DNA of 64,000 bases from Mytilus galloprovincialis (taxonomy: Eukaryota; Mollusca; Bivalvia; Mytilida; Mytilidae): assembly GCF_965363235.1 (NCBI RefSeq), contig NC_134839.1, positions 71,686,910-71,750,909 on the forward strand. The letters run 5' to 3'. The notes under the pieces are model-generated. The model was not told the origin of the DNA. It was given only the letters and a program-made list of their open reading frames with translations, and did no database searches. Positions 35,801 through 50,800 of the stretch are shown piece by piece. Numbering within the stretch: position 1 is the stretch's first letter; each line of letters opens with the position of its first letter. The translations under genes were made by a program, and so were the position numbers.

Positions 35801-38800
35801 CATTTAAATATAATTAAGGTAGCTAGGTAAGGATGGTTCATCTGGTTTAAGTAAAAATCTAAAAATAGCAATACAAAATGCAAGAAAGGTATTTATTAGC
35901 ATAAACTCAGGGTATGTAGTTGAAAACCCCAATCTGACATAGACAAATTTGTATCAAATATTCAAGTGTACTGAAGTGACCAAAATGGAAAATGCAGCTT
36001 GTAAAATTCTTTTATCATGACATTTCAAATTTTTGGTTTTAAAATGCATCCATATTTCTATCTAGACATTATTCTAAGATTCTAACAATCTAATTAATGA
36101 ACACAACTTGCAGAAGATTAACCTCTGGTATAAATGCTCTTATTTAAAAAAGAGGAAATTATTTGAGTTATTTCTTTATTCTTTATGCAGGATATATTTA
36201 ATTTTATACTTAGAAAACATTTGTCTTTCTTTTTTTGGTTGATTAGAGATCAAATCCAATACAACAGATGGTAAGAACATCTTGAGTACTTGTATAACAG
36301 CCTGCAGACAAACACTTATCTGTTTCATATCTATTTATACTATACAACTCAATTGTGTTTATAATGATGTATAAGTACTAAAGCAGTTGTTTTTAAAGTC
36401 TTTTATATTGTTTATTAAAAATTGTTTCTATACTATTTTCAATAAAAAAAAATACACAGGTCAAATTAATGAGGCTGATGAAACTAAATTTACAAATAAA
36501 GATTTGCTAAAAAAAAAAGTCCACCATAAATAATTATACTTACCAACTTAGGATCTCCTGTCGGGTATTGTGTACCATCCAACACAGAATGTCCATTTAT
36601 TAAACTAGAATTTACACTGTTCGTTACATTTCTATTGGCTCTATTATACACTAGAGGTTGAGGACGTATTAATCCAAATTCTGAATTACTACTAATACTT
36701 GTCCGTTGAACAGGAGACATAACCTTAGCCATCTCCGGAGACATAGGATTTGAACCTAAAGATGAGGAGCTAGAATATGGTGATCTTGTGTCCTTTTTAG
36801 ATTTATATGCACTGTATTGACTGTAACGACCGTATCCACTCACTGAACAACTAAGTTTAAGATATGATGGTGTTTTTGAATTATCAGGTAACACTATTTC
36901 AGCACTATCGGCCAACTTTGGCATCTCAGTATATTCCACATTGTGACTAAGCGGTGTAACAACTTGATTTAATGAAGAATCTGATAATGAATGATCTTTC
37001 TTATGACTGTTTAATACTTTACTGTCATTAGACTTGTCTTTTAGGTTGTCCTGTGTACTACTGAACACAACTTTACTGGGTGTAGTCACGTCCCTACTCT
37101 CTTCACTCAGAATTGATGGGTCACTGCCTGAAATAAAAATACATCTACAATAACATTTTTGTTTAATAATATTGAAGATAAAAGTTGAATAAAGGAGCAT
37201 TTATTACCACAAGTTTGTCATTTTTTAATCCATTAATAAACCACAGGTCTACATTTTATAAATTACTCATACATACAAGACTTTTCATGTCAATCAAATC
37301 AAAACTTGTCTTGCAATACAAGCTGATATTGAAAACTGTAATAAAAAAAACACTTTCCAGGAGAAAAAAATGATGAGGCAGCACAAATACCTACTGAAAC
37401 CATGAAATCAACACATACCTGTTTAAATCTCAATCATAAAAAGTCTGCCTTTTTTAAACTCACACTTTCAATTTTGAAGTATTAAAATTCAACACATACC
37501 AGTGACAATCTAATCAGGTGATACATTGTAACAATAGATATCATATGACAGGCCACCCTTGTCACTCATTCATGGTAAATTAATTTACATGATAGGTACA
37601 AATGTCACTGAATATTAGGAAGACATCTCATTTACTAATGTCAGTCTGCATATTAGAATTAACACCCATTTTCATCTATGAAAGTATTGTCAATGTAACA
37701 GACCCTTGAGGATTTGAAAATAACATTTTAAAAAACTTAATGAAAAGAAATATCTAGATTGGAACAATGACCAGAGGGCAGTTTATATTGTAGTCTATAA
37801 ACTTTTCTTCATAAGGAATAAGGTACAAACCTTTCATTCTGATCTTCAATGAAAGTACAACTTTATCATGTTTGTACAAAGTGAAAGTAAACCATTTACC
37901 TTACAACATGTACAAGCTACCATCTGGTATGAGTAATAATAATGATCTATCTTCAGGCAGTTTGACCTTATCATACAGGTCAAATTATAAATGCAATGCA
38001 ATATGTCACTGCAGGGGAAAAGGTGTCAAATGTTTTGTGCTGAAAATGTGCAATAACTGTAGGGTATATGATTGTTTTTATTAACTTTGCATGTCAGCTG
38101 ACAGTAACATCAGAGTTCACAGTTTCCTGTTTGTATTTACTCAAGTAGTTTCTTGTCTACATTTTATTGTGAAGTAACAAAAGAAATTGAACTAAACTCC
38201 TGTTTAAAGTGTTCTTTATATATACAGTCCGGAATTGATATTGAGCAGTTCTCCCATTTAGACCAGATAAAATACTTTGGGGTTCTAAGGTCAGACATGA
38301 CATTGCATGGATTTGTTTAATCGTAAAACCCTTCTCAGATCCTCAAATTATATTCTATTATAAGTAATATCAAAACTTATTTGTTTAATGCAAAATGGAA
38401 ATATTTATATGGAAATGTTTCTTAAAATGTTATGCTGTCCTCTTAAAGTTGATTTAAATGTTATGTATTTTGTGTTAAAAGCTTGCGGTTAACTTAATCC
38501 TCAGTTTACATTTGTTTGCTCTTCTGATAATAAATGATAAATTTCAACAAACATTCACAGTATAGAAACTAAAATTAGCTAGCAGATTTAGAAACAAGTT
38601 TATTTTGATATCATTGAAATCTAACTACCTTTCAAAAACTTTTCCAACTGGCAAAGTTTTCCTTTTGAAAAAAATCCTTAACCTGTAAATGATCTCCCTT
38701 GACTGTCTTTTTAAAAGTGCTGTCATCATTGCACAAGTTAGTTTTGAATGAATCGCATTCATTGAATAGGTTTACAAACAAAACAATCGTCTCAGTTCTG

Positions 38801-41800
38801 TACCCAAAACCTCACTACAAAACCTACCCTCCACAAAGGTTAGTTCCCATATAACTGATGTAATGATAAAATACACAGATTGTTTGATAGTTGGAAATGA
38901 ATGCCTCAATCTCCCTTTATGAATCAGCGGAAAATACATATTTCTCAATAAACCTTTATTCAGTGGGTGTTTAAAGTATACACCAATGTCATGTATACAA
39001 ACTAGTGATATAATCTACAAATTTTAAGCAATTAAATTGGTTGCGGTGAAAAGCATGTATCAACACTTTAATAATGCTTTGCATTTATTCAAAATTTACA
39101 GCTAACATTTTAATGAGATTATTTGGTGGATTGTATTAATCTTACTATGAAGTGAAATATTTCACAGTAAATAAAGCTTATAAGTATTAGTAAACATATT
39201 TTAAGTGTTTGAAAAGCCATTACACAGCTGAATAAAACATCAATTCAATACAATTTTATTTCCTGCAATATCCAATGATATATGTGTTGTATAAATACTG
39301 AATTTAATTGTCAAAATCAAAGTGAAAATCTTGTTACCTTGGCTATTGGAATGATTTTTTCGGTGGACACATCATTTAAATTTAAACATACCTTAAAACC
39401 ACTTCAAATATCAACAGAAATAAAGCAAGTTTGCTTAAGTTTGTTTCATGATGGAAACATCTGACAGCAGAACTGTCTGCATTAATGATTGTGATAAGAA
39501 ACATGTTGATAGCCATCAATCATAACCCAACGCTGACCCCTCATCTAACAACCAGACTTGTTTAGCTTCTTACTCATAACATTTAGTTTCCAAAAAATTT
39601 AGTCTACCAAAGTAAAGTAGCTTTCAATACAAGGTGAAAGATGATAGATAAATATAATTATTTTGATTGTGATAAATCACATAAATAATAAGATGATCGA
39701 TAGGTGCTAGCTCAATGTCCAGTTGCAAATATCTCATACATTTTCAGGACAACCAATAATAGGTCCGAGACCACAATTATTTCTTAGTGCATTTCTTTTA
39801 GACAATAAATGTTAATTAAAAAAATCCCACCTGCGCTTTCTCAAGAAAATTTTTACAGTGTGTTGCACTACTCTTGGAACAAATTATATCAAAATAATAG
39901 AAAACTTCTTTGGCTCTAACTCAAAATATGGACAATTTTATGTTAAGGGGGTCTTGAAATCTTTTGACAGCTTCCGAAGTGCTTATTTCTAACCTTTTTC
40001 GACTAGACCAAATCACTACTTTACTTTAAAATGCATGACTCAAATTATTTGACAGTGTCATTTCACCCCTTGACTTTCTATTTGAGCCATAAAACATGGA
40101 GAAATACATTTGGAAGGGGTATACAAAAAATTGGCAAGTAACACACTGTCCACACTAGGGACTACATTTGTGGACAACGACAATTGTGGTCTCGGACCAA
40201 TAACAAATGTCACTGTTATGTATACAAAGTAAAAGTCACAATCATATATTATACTATCCTTGTATATTATTAGTCTTACATTCTCTTGTTTTGCTTTATA
40301 AACATCTTATCACTTAATGGAAGTCACATAAGACACTTTGCGAAATATAAAAACACTCACAAGAATTTACTCATAACATATAAATATAAAATATACAGAT
40401 TTTAGAGGAGGCTTTCATTCTTAAAATGTGTATTTTTCCCCTTTCTTTAAAGTTTTGACAATATATAATGAAAGAATTCAAAGTTTTGAAAATAATATAT
40501 AATGAAAGAATTCAAAGTTTTGACAATAATATCTAATTAAAGAATTTGAGTTTTAGGTAAAGGAAGGTTTCAAGTGATTTATCCCCCTCCCAATCCAAAT
40601 GAGATTGATAAAAATTCTGCAAATTCTGATAATCTGTAGGCACGGTAATATTTAAGAGTCCACAGATTGAGCTGACATTAAATTTGTAAAATGTAATGCA
40701 GATAGTAGGTTGTTTAAAAAGTAACATGCCCTACCTTCATTCAATGTGCTGATAAATCCACTGATAAAAATACATACACAGCACAAAGAATGACTGAGCT
40801 TACAAAAATGTGTAATGTGTTTGCAAATAATTTATATCACTGCAGGATTTATGATTTTTTATGAATCTGCCAAGATCTTATGCTAAACATGATTTAAATA
40901 CATTGTGTTTTATATAATGATATATCATCTCTGTATTAATGATCAAAAGAATATTAATAAATGTGAAACTTTTATTTGTTAAAAATAATTTCCAGCCATC
41001 TGCTTTAACTAATCTTTTGCAACTGTGCCAGGGAGAGACAGGAAAGTTTATATTTATGATCAAGGCAACCCAATTTATTACCCATAGTTCAGAAACTTAT
41101 GATCCTAATCTTTAGAACCCAAACAAATCCAAATAATGAACTGAATTAGTCAATTTCAGAACCTTGGAAGTCTCTATGACCAACAACATATTATGTCTCA
41201 GTTTAGGACCAATGCTGAACTGAACATGATGAAGATATGGTTTTGAGATTTCATCGACCACATATATACATTGTACATGTATGTGTGAAATTTTCACTTT
41301 AAAACAAAACACTATTTTTTTTGCTTTGAGCTTTTAACCAAATTAAACCTATTCATAATACACAAAAACTTACTTATTTTTTAGAAATATAAAACCAAAC
41401 ATCTATATCAATAGGTCACCTTGATCTAGATTGCATTCCATTGAATAAAATGAACAATCCATGTGAACCTTTATGATGAATGAAACATTAATCTCACTGT
41501 TGCATAAAGAAAGTATGAATGATGATGAAAAAACAAAACATTTTGACCCACATAAAAGTTATTTTGAGTTTCTGTTTTCTAAAAATATAAACAACACCAG
41601 CAATATCAAGTACCAATGTCTTCAACTTAAATATGCTGAATACCAAGATTGCACTTCAAAGAAAATTGAATCTGTTATTCCCAATCAAACACTTCAAGAC
41701 AAAGCAATTGTATTAATCAATTTCATCTGTTAGTCTACAAAAATTTAATTCCAGTATGTACTGAATGGTACCAGAACTGATTTTTGTTTAAAAACAAAAA

Positions 41801-44800
41801 GTTTAAAATGAACACTAACAGGTGAAAGTGATGAGTCAACAAAAAGAATCAATAGGCTGATAATCTATAGAAAAATCTTACTTAATCAATGGCTGTAAAT
41901 TAAGGTGTGATAACACATCTATTTTCCTTTTAAAAATTAAAGATTACAACAGCAACAACCTGTCACTCATGTTAGAGATACGGAAGTGGAGGTATGGACC
42001 TGAACACACCATTGACAGGTCCAGAGGTAGTTCTGAGGTTTTACCACCCCCCCCCCCCCCCCCCCCCTAATTTCTTCTTTTCTAGATGTAGGAAAAATCT
42101 CAATCATGAACTTCTCAACATCAGCTGAGAATCCAGGAATCCCTTTTTTGAGGCCCCGACCCCTCCCCACCCATCTTTTATAACTTTCTAGACACCACAA
42201 AAAAGCGTTACTCTAAGAATGTTGGAATCAATCATTGGAGTAACTCTTTTCTTTCAATTAGAAGGGAAGTGTGAATTTTTTTTTCTTCTTTTAAAAAAAA
42301 ACAAAGTTCATACATGTTATTTATGTACATGGAAGCCAAATAAGTTTGGACAGCATCCATAACAGATATAATTTTCCAGTTCATTCAATTAACATATTGT
42401 TCTATATATGCACAATCAATATATATTACATACATAGATATTTATAATTGCTATCCTTTTCAGTAATTAATCACCTAATGTGATTCCATTATTGTATCAA
42501 TTTCTCCACAGACTTCAAAGAAGAGAATTAATCAGATAATACAGTTCTAACATATTGCCCATGTAACCAAGAGGCCCCCAGGTATCATGTACGATTGGCT
42601 TCCTTCCTGTCTAGCCATTACATCTAAATGTAAGACCTGATGTAACTGATTGTGTCAGATAAATTAATATAATAATCAACCAGGTAACCAGAAATTGTAA
42701 AATGCACAACTGCAATCTTTAAAAGTAACAATTTTTATTGGAAAATGCATGCCTTGATCATTCTCTGAAACAACCTTTACTAATATGAAATACCTTCTTA
42801 AATCAAACATCATTGATTTTTAGTTATAGATGATTCTCCATATATATATACATGTAGATTAACTATGAAACTATATTTAACTGTATAAAACGGATACAAG
42901 AAATCTTATAATAATATTTCCTGATGTATTAAAACTTTCACTTTTATCTAAATATTAAGTGGAATACTTACAACTTAAATTTTGCAAGATCATGCTTTTT
43001 TTAAATGCTGGTTGTGTTTATAAAAATGTTATATTTCAAACTCTTGGATAATATATATGGAAATCAGGGGTTTCATTATCTTTCATGTTGACTGGTACTT
43101 TCCACGTTTCTAGGTGGTACTTTTCAATTTATTCCATGAATATCTTATATAAAAATTCCTACATTTAGGCGGTACTTGTCGATAGCATAGGAGGATAAAA
43201 GTACCGGGTACCGCCTCCTAATGAATGGCCTGGGAAATACAAATATTTATTTTATTGAACGCTAATGGTATTTTCAATGAAACTCTGAAATTAAACTTGA
43301 AAAAGCTTTTAATTCTCATTTACCTGAAGTCATTGTAAAAATATCTTATCACAATTTGAGTCCACATTAAAAATTCCAGAAGTCTTGAGAGATAAATGTA
43401 TATTTGTAAACACAGCTGGTCCCTACAGTCCACTAACATGTAGGTACTTGGTCTTTAAACAGGGGTCTATCATTCATTCAAAACAGACTTGTATATAACA
43501 TGATTTAATCACTGTGTAATATCTAGCATTCAGATTTATTCATCCGTGAATTGACCCTCATTGATTTCATAAAGTGTAGAGTATATTTTAAATGCCTTAA
43601 ATACACACATTAACATAATACCCAATGTTTGAATGCAGAATATATCCACCATTTGTTTCAATTAATTAGGTTCCTTTCCAAGTCTTAAGGTCACAATTAT
43701 TACGATACAATAAACTAATATAACATTAAATACATCATTGTTTGGGGGAAATTGCTTATATATAGTCGGTACCTTTTTTAAATCAAAAAACACAAAATTT
43801 TAAATAATTTGAAAATTGTTTAATAAGGGAAAATTTGATGCAATAATGATGTTCAGAAGAAAATGTTATTGTCTTATATTACTTTATTGTCATTTATACT
43901 CCACAAAAATAAGCATTTTTTTTTTTTAATTCATCCCTTATTTGCCAAAGGTACTATATATACCTTCATCTTGGGGAAATAATACACAACTATGAATCAT
44001 AAAAAATGTAACTGTAAGTCTTTTAACATATATACATATGAATCGCTAATAAAATATTGAACCTGAATCTGGTATTTATTCAGAGAAAAGATCTTGAGAT
44101 GATATTTTATTCAAATTCTGTTTATGAGTGTCCATTAATAAGTCATCAATTAGGACAATATTAATCAACAAAATTCATGTTATGTCAAAAGATGGGAGTC
44201 TCTGAGATGCCTATAAATATCAAATACCATTAGCAGTAAAACTCTTTTCAAATAAAAGGGGGGAAATAAAAATTTTGTGAATGTCCAGAACTTTTGTCAA
44301 AGCTGGACTAATGTACACGCATCGCAAAACAGATTTTAACAAGTAACAGTTTAACTGTCACATATTTTACACAACAAATATGTATAAAAACTTCCATGAA
44401 CAGAGAAAATGATAATAAAATCCATACTAACCACGCTTCATGTTATTACAAGTGTCCTGTTCCTGTTATTAAATACTATACATATTAGGTCAAAAATCCA
44501 ATTGAGTCATCATCATCACATCAATACAGTCCCAATTAAAATTTAGTAAACTATTGGAGGGAATGTCCATTTTAACAATGACTGCCTCTGTCAACTACTT
44601 CATCTATTTTTAGAAATCTCCTAGAAATATTGATCTGCAGCACATGGCAATAAAAATGAAACAAAAATGCAGAGGTTCAACTGGGGAAACTTAAAGGTTA
44701 AGATGGAAGAAAAAAAGTACTGATTTTCTTTCTAATTTGAAATTGGGAATAAAGAATGTCCAATGTGTCAGAGTCATATATATTATACATATATATAACT

Positions 44801-47800
44801 CGTCTAAACATCAACCCAACAATGTTAGATCTATGACCGATGGACAGACAGACGGACAGACAGAGTGCAGGAGAGGACTTATAAACCAATCAATATATAA
44901 TTTCAGTTTAGTGTTAACAGCAACAATATTTGATAATTATTTGATATGCTTCATCATAAAAGTACTGAAAGACCCCCATCATAAGTTATTGAAATCTATA
45001 ATTTTGCATTAATCATTACATCAATGTGTAAATTAAATACACCAAATAGGAGCCAACACCCTTATAGGTGTATCCAATACTCACAACCTAAAGCTGTTCT
45101 AAAGTCAACACGGTTTTCATAGTCAACAAGCATGACTATTTGTGTTTAGACATGGCTAGGGAGTATGGTTGTTATTTGTGTACCATATATATTGCCATGT
45201 CTTTTGAAAAGATAAAGTTTATTCTGGTCATTTTGCTATAAACTAGCTTTGATAAAGAGGACTTTCTGATAGTCAGCCTTTATTTTTGGTCAGATCTCTG
45301 ATTCAATCAAATAATCACTTCATTTAAATCCAAAACAAGTAAATATGAATGAACCTTGAGTACCAGTGAGTAAATTGTACAGCAGCTATCATATCAGGGT
45401 ACTCTAAAGGGTCAGTTTCAAACAACTGATGACACTATCTTGCATTATACATTCAGCCTGTTTAAATTACAGGAGCAATGCATTCATTTACATAGTAACT
45501 CAGAGTCTATGGCCTTTTTAGAAAAAATAAAACCACAGTGACACACGAAAGACATTATCAACTGACTTATGAAACTGATGATGTACCATATCAGTATCAG
45601 GAAGGTTGGCCTCATTTTATGTTAACAGATGAGGAAATATTTTTTCCTCTTCCTGTTCATCCATGTACTTGTAACAATAGTTCAACTATTGTGAGAATTA
45701 CTCTGGAATTATAAGCTTCCACTCTGTCAGTTCATTTTAAAATAAAAGTTTGAATGTCCCTTTGGTATATTTTGTCTCACTTTTACTTTCATTTTAACAA
45801 TTTTTTATTGAATGTCCCTTTGGTATCTTTTGTCTCTCTTTTACTTTCATTTTAACAATTTATTATTGAATGTCCCTTTGGTATCTTTTGTCTCTCTTTT
45901 ACTTTCATTTTAACAATTTTTTATTGAATGTCCCTTTGGTATCTTTTGTCTCTCTTTTACTTTCATTTTAACAATTTATTATTGAATGTCCCTTTGGTAT
46001 CTTTTGTCTCTCTTTTACTTTCATTTTAACAATTTATTATTGAATGTCCCTTTGGTATCTTTTGTCTCTCTTTTACTTTCATTTTAACAATTTTTTATTG
46101 AATGTCCCTTTGGTATCCTTTGTCTCACTTTTACTTTCATTTTAACAATTTATTATTGAATGTCCCTTTGGTATCCTTTGTCTCACTTTTACTTTCATTT
46201 TAACAATTTATTATTGCATGTCCCTTTGGTATCTTTTGTCTCACTTTTACTTTCATTTTAACAATTTATTATTGAATGTCCCTTTGGTATCTTTTGTCTC
46301 ACTTTTACTTTCATTTTAACAATTTATTATTGAATGTCCCTTTGGTATCTTTTGTCTCACTTTTACTTTCATTTTAACAATTTATTATTGAATGTCCCTT
46401 TGGTATCTTTTGTCTCTCTTTTACTTTCATTTTAACAATTTATTATTGAATGTCCCTTTGGTATCTTTTGTCTCTCTTTTACTTTCATTTTAACAATTTA
46501 TTATTGAATGTCCCTTTGGTATCCTTTGTCTCACTTTTACTTTCATTTTAACAATTTATTATTGAATGTCCCTTTGGTATCTTTTGTCTCACTTTTACTT
46601 TCATTTTAACAATTTATTATTGAATGTCCCGTTGTCTCACTTTTACTTTCATTTTAACAATTTATTATTGAATGTCCCTTTGGTATCCTTTGTCTCACTT
46701 TTACTTTCATTTTAACAATTTATTATTGAATGTCCCTTTGGTATCTTTTGTCTCACTTTTACTTTCATTTTAACAATTTATTATTGAATGTCCCTTTGGT
46801 ATCCTTTGTCTCACTTTTACTTTCATTTTAACAATTTATTATTGCATGTCCCTTTGGTATATTTTGTCTCACTTTTACTTTCATTTTAACAATTTATTAT
46901 TGAATGTCCCTTTGGTATCTTTTGTCTCACTTTTACTTTCATTTTAACAATTTATTATTGAATGTCCCTTTGGTATCTTTTGTCTCACTTTTACTTTCAT
47001 TTTAACAATTTATTATTGAATGTCCCTTTGGTATCTTTTGTCTCTCTTTTACTTTCATTTTAACAATTTATTATTGAATGTCCCTTTGGTATCCTTTGTC
47101 TCACTTTTACTTTCATTTTAACAATTTATTATTGAATGTCCCTTTGGTATCTTTTGTCTCACTTTTACTTTCATTTTAACAATTTATTATTGAATGTCCC
47201 TTTGGTATATTTTGTCTCACTTTTACTTTTATTTTAACAATTTATTATTGCATGTCCCTTTGGTATCTTTTGTCTCACTTTTACTTTCATTTTAACAATT
47301 TATTATTGAATGTCCCTTTGGTATCTTTTGTCTCACTTTTACTTTCATTTTAACAATTTATTATTGAATGTCCCTTTGGTATCCTTTGTCTCACTTTTAC
47401 TTTCATTTTAACAATTTATTATTGAATGTCCCTTTGGTATCAATATAATACAGAGACAAAGACTTAAAATGTTTAATCTTGTTTTACCAAAACAAGCAAG
47501 AAGAATCTGTTAAATTAAACAGTTAATGACAATGCATTGAATGCAGGATTCAAGTTTTTGTAAAACAACATTTTCAGTCTGGAAACCCAAAAAACAGGAA
47601 TATACAACTTCAGTCAACATTTGGAAACCTAGATATTATTATATATTGTTATCATAATAAAACATATAAGATCATTCAGATTACATGTGGTGACAACTTG
47701 AAACTAAGAAACTATAGGCTCTTTGTTATTATTGAGTATGAAATATATTATTAAAAATACTTGAAAAGTTTTTTTTTCAATGGACATAATTGTGATCAAA

Positions 47801-50800
47801 TATTTATTTCTAGAATTCAAAATTGTTGAAATCTAAAAAAGAGATATATATTCATGCCAAAATAATTGATTATTTTTTTTTATATTATAACAGTTACGTA
47901 TTCCTTACCTTCAGTGTTGAACAAATAAAAGCTGTATTTACTTTACAGGAAACTGAAATTTGTGTTAAACCAATCCTCTGTAGTTTTGTCAAGGAGCTTT
48001 GTATTAATAAATTACCTATATACACAAACTACTATAGAATACATTTACATACAGAACTAACCTTTAAGTTAATATACTGTGTATTAAACACATTAAATAC
48101 TTCCCTTCACACTTTCAGATCAACACTTTACAATTTATTTATGACGTCAGATTACCTATTGCAAATTTTAAAAACTTCATCATTTTTACATATTTATGTC
48201 AAGGATGGTGAATTTCGAAAGGAGTGATGTTTATGAAATATGATTAAGATCTGCCCACAATTTTTATTGTTCAGAAACATTACATAAATTTCAATGAGAT
48301 AAATATTACAAACACATTTATCCTAATTATCATCAGTTTTATTCTGAATGTCAACAGGTCTTCTGTGGCCTAAAGCAAACCAGTTTATTTTTTACATATT
48401 TCATATAAATCTTTTATGTATAATTTTTATAGTTTATAACTAAAAAGTTTCTAAAAAGTATTTACTGTTTGTCCTATGGAAACTTTTGACTAGCACAGCA
48501 TGCTGATTTGTGTGATATCAAAATTGTGAATTGTTATCTTTTCAAAAAATTATTTATAGATCTTAAAATTTGAAACAACTGAATACTACATCTTAGGGTT
48601 TGCATTGATATTTCATGGAGTAAATCACTTTTAAGAAAGCAAAAAACAGACACTTGGTCTTAGAGTACTAAATCAAAATAAAGTGTTCATATAAATCTGA
48701 GTTCTGAAAGACTGATTCAAAAATCGAACACAAGCAGAAACCAGTAAATGTCAAATACTGAAGGCCTTTCTGTTTAAGTTTTTAAGGTGTACAAGACGGT
48801 ATAGAGGTTTGAAGAAAGGGAAACGGACAGAAAGTCACAGGACATAAAGTCACAAATGTGGTAGGACAAAAAGTCACAAATAACCTGTTGACAATTGTTT
48901 GAATATGTAAGAGTATAGTCCCATTTCATGTATAAGTTTTACAAGACATACCTACAGAGGTTTTGGAGATATAGTCTGATTTCATGTTTAAAATTCTAAA
49001 AGACAGACCTATAGAGGATATAGTCCAATTTCAAGTTTAAGTATTACAAGACATACCTATAGAGGTTTGAAGATATAGTCCTAATTCATGTATAAGTTTT
49101 ACAAGACATACCTATAGAGGTTTGAAGATATAGTCCAATTTCAAGTTTAAGTATTACAAGACATACCTATAGAGGTTTGAAGATATAGTCCTAATTCATG
49201 TATAAGTTTTACAAGACATACCTATAGAGGTTTGAAGATATAGTCCAATTTCAAGTTTAAGTTTTACAAGACATACCTATAGAGGTTTGAAGATATAGTC
49301 CTAATTCATGTATAAGTTTTACAAGACATACCTATAGAGGTTTGAAGATAAAGTCCAATTTCATGTTTACGTTCTACAAGACATATACCTATAGAGGTTT
49401 GAAGATCTATAGATATAGGAAGATGTGGTATGAGTGCCTATGAGACAACTCTCCATCCAAGTAACAATTTATAAGAGTAAACCATTATAGGTCAAGGTGA
49501 CAGCCTTGGCTCACACAGAAAAGCAAGCTATAAAGGGCCCCAAAAATTACTATTGTAAAACCATTCAAATGGGAATTGCCCAATTTCATGTTTTAAAATT
49601 TAAGTTCTACAAAGGTTTGAAGATATAGTCCAATTTCATGTTTTAAGTTCTACAAAACGTACCTATAGAGGTTTGAAGATATAGTCCAATTTCCTGCATC
49701 TCTATACTTTTCCCATTCAATGCTATTATAATCATATCTGCCAATTTTGTCATAATTCCTGCCAAGACTTGATAGTCAAATCTTTCCAATCAAAAGTATG
49801 TAAGATTGTACAATCAGTTTGCCAATTTCAACAGTAAAATATCTCAATAAAATTATCCTTGTAATCCGTTCTTGGGTAAAATTACTTCAATTATGACATA
49901 AAAATTGTCCAATTTATAATAGAAGATAATTTATAAGCCTGAACATTTATCAGATAAGTCAGGACAGGTTTAACTAATTAAATTAATTACATAATTAATC
50001 TTTTAATCTGTTGATGATATTAACACTCACATTAATCATCCTGACATAATTTAATTGCCATAATAAATTTTTAATAAAATAATCTGACCATCTGACAGTT
50101 ACAAAAAATAACCAAGGTGTCTTAGAATAAATGTGTTGTTACTTTTGCTTCTGTGACAAGTATGAAAATTTTACTTATATAACAACAAAAAATTGGCTAT
50201 ATTGAATATCAAAATAAAACATGACCAGTCAAAAATATCTCCAAACTTTGTGAATAAATCTAAATTGTTTTTGCACTTCTTGAAACTTTATAAATACATT
50301 TAAAAGAAAATCTTAATTGGTATTTGTCTTTTACAAGTACCATTTTGAAAGTGTTTTAGCTTCAGCTAGAACTAAAAGGGAGAAATATTTACTAGATGTC
50401 CAAGAATTTTTTACAGCAAGTCTTCAAAATCTCTTATAGTGGTCTAGCATCAAATATAAATATAGGTAGATGTGATATGATTGCCAAAGGAGACCAAATG
50501 ATTTGTGCATGTACAACCTACAACATTGAGCAAAACCCGTACGTTTTAAGCAAATTAAAGAAGTCATTATATAACTTTACAAGTATAGCCAATTTTTTGT
50601 ATTCATGAAAGAATTTAGAACCTTTAGGATCTTAGTAAGTCATGGTATTGAAAAACCTGCCACAATAATTTACCAGTTATACATATATATATTGCTTTCA
50701 CTGAAATCTAAAACTTCACCTATTCAGAAAGTGCTTTACTGTAACATGCAAGAAAGTAACATAATAACTTACTATAAAGATATATTACACACTTAGTGGA

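Noticed and set aside
45752..47441. CRISPR-like array
   Set aside because: Units are contiguous and near identical with no unique spacers, in an animal intron.
47823..48227. 134-codon frame
   Set aside because: AT-driven composition, no known domain, inside a DLGAP intron on the opposite strand.
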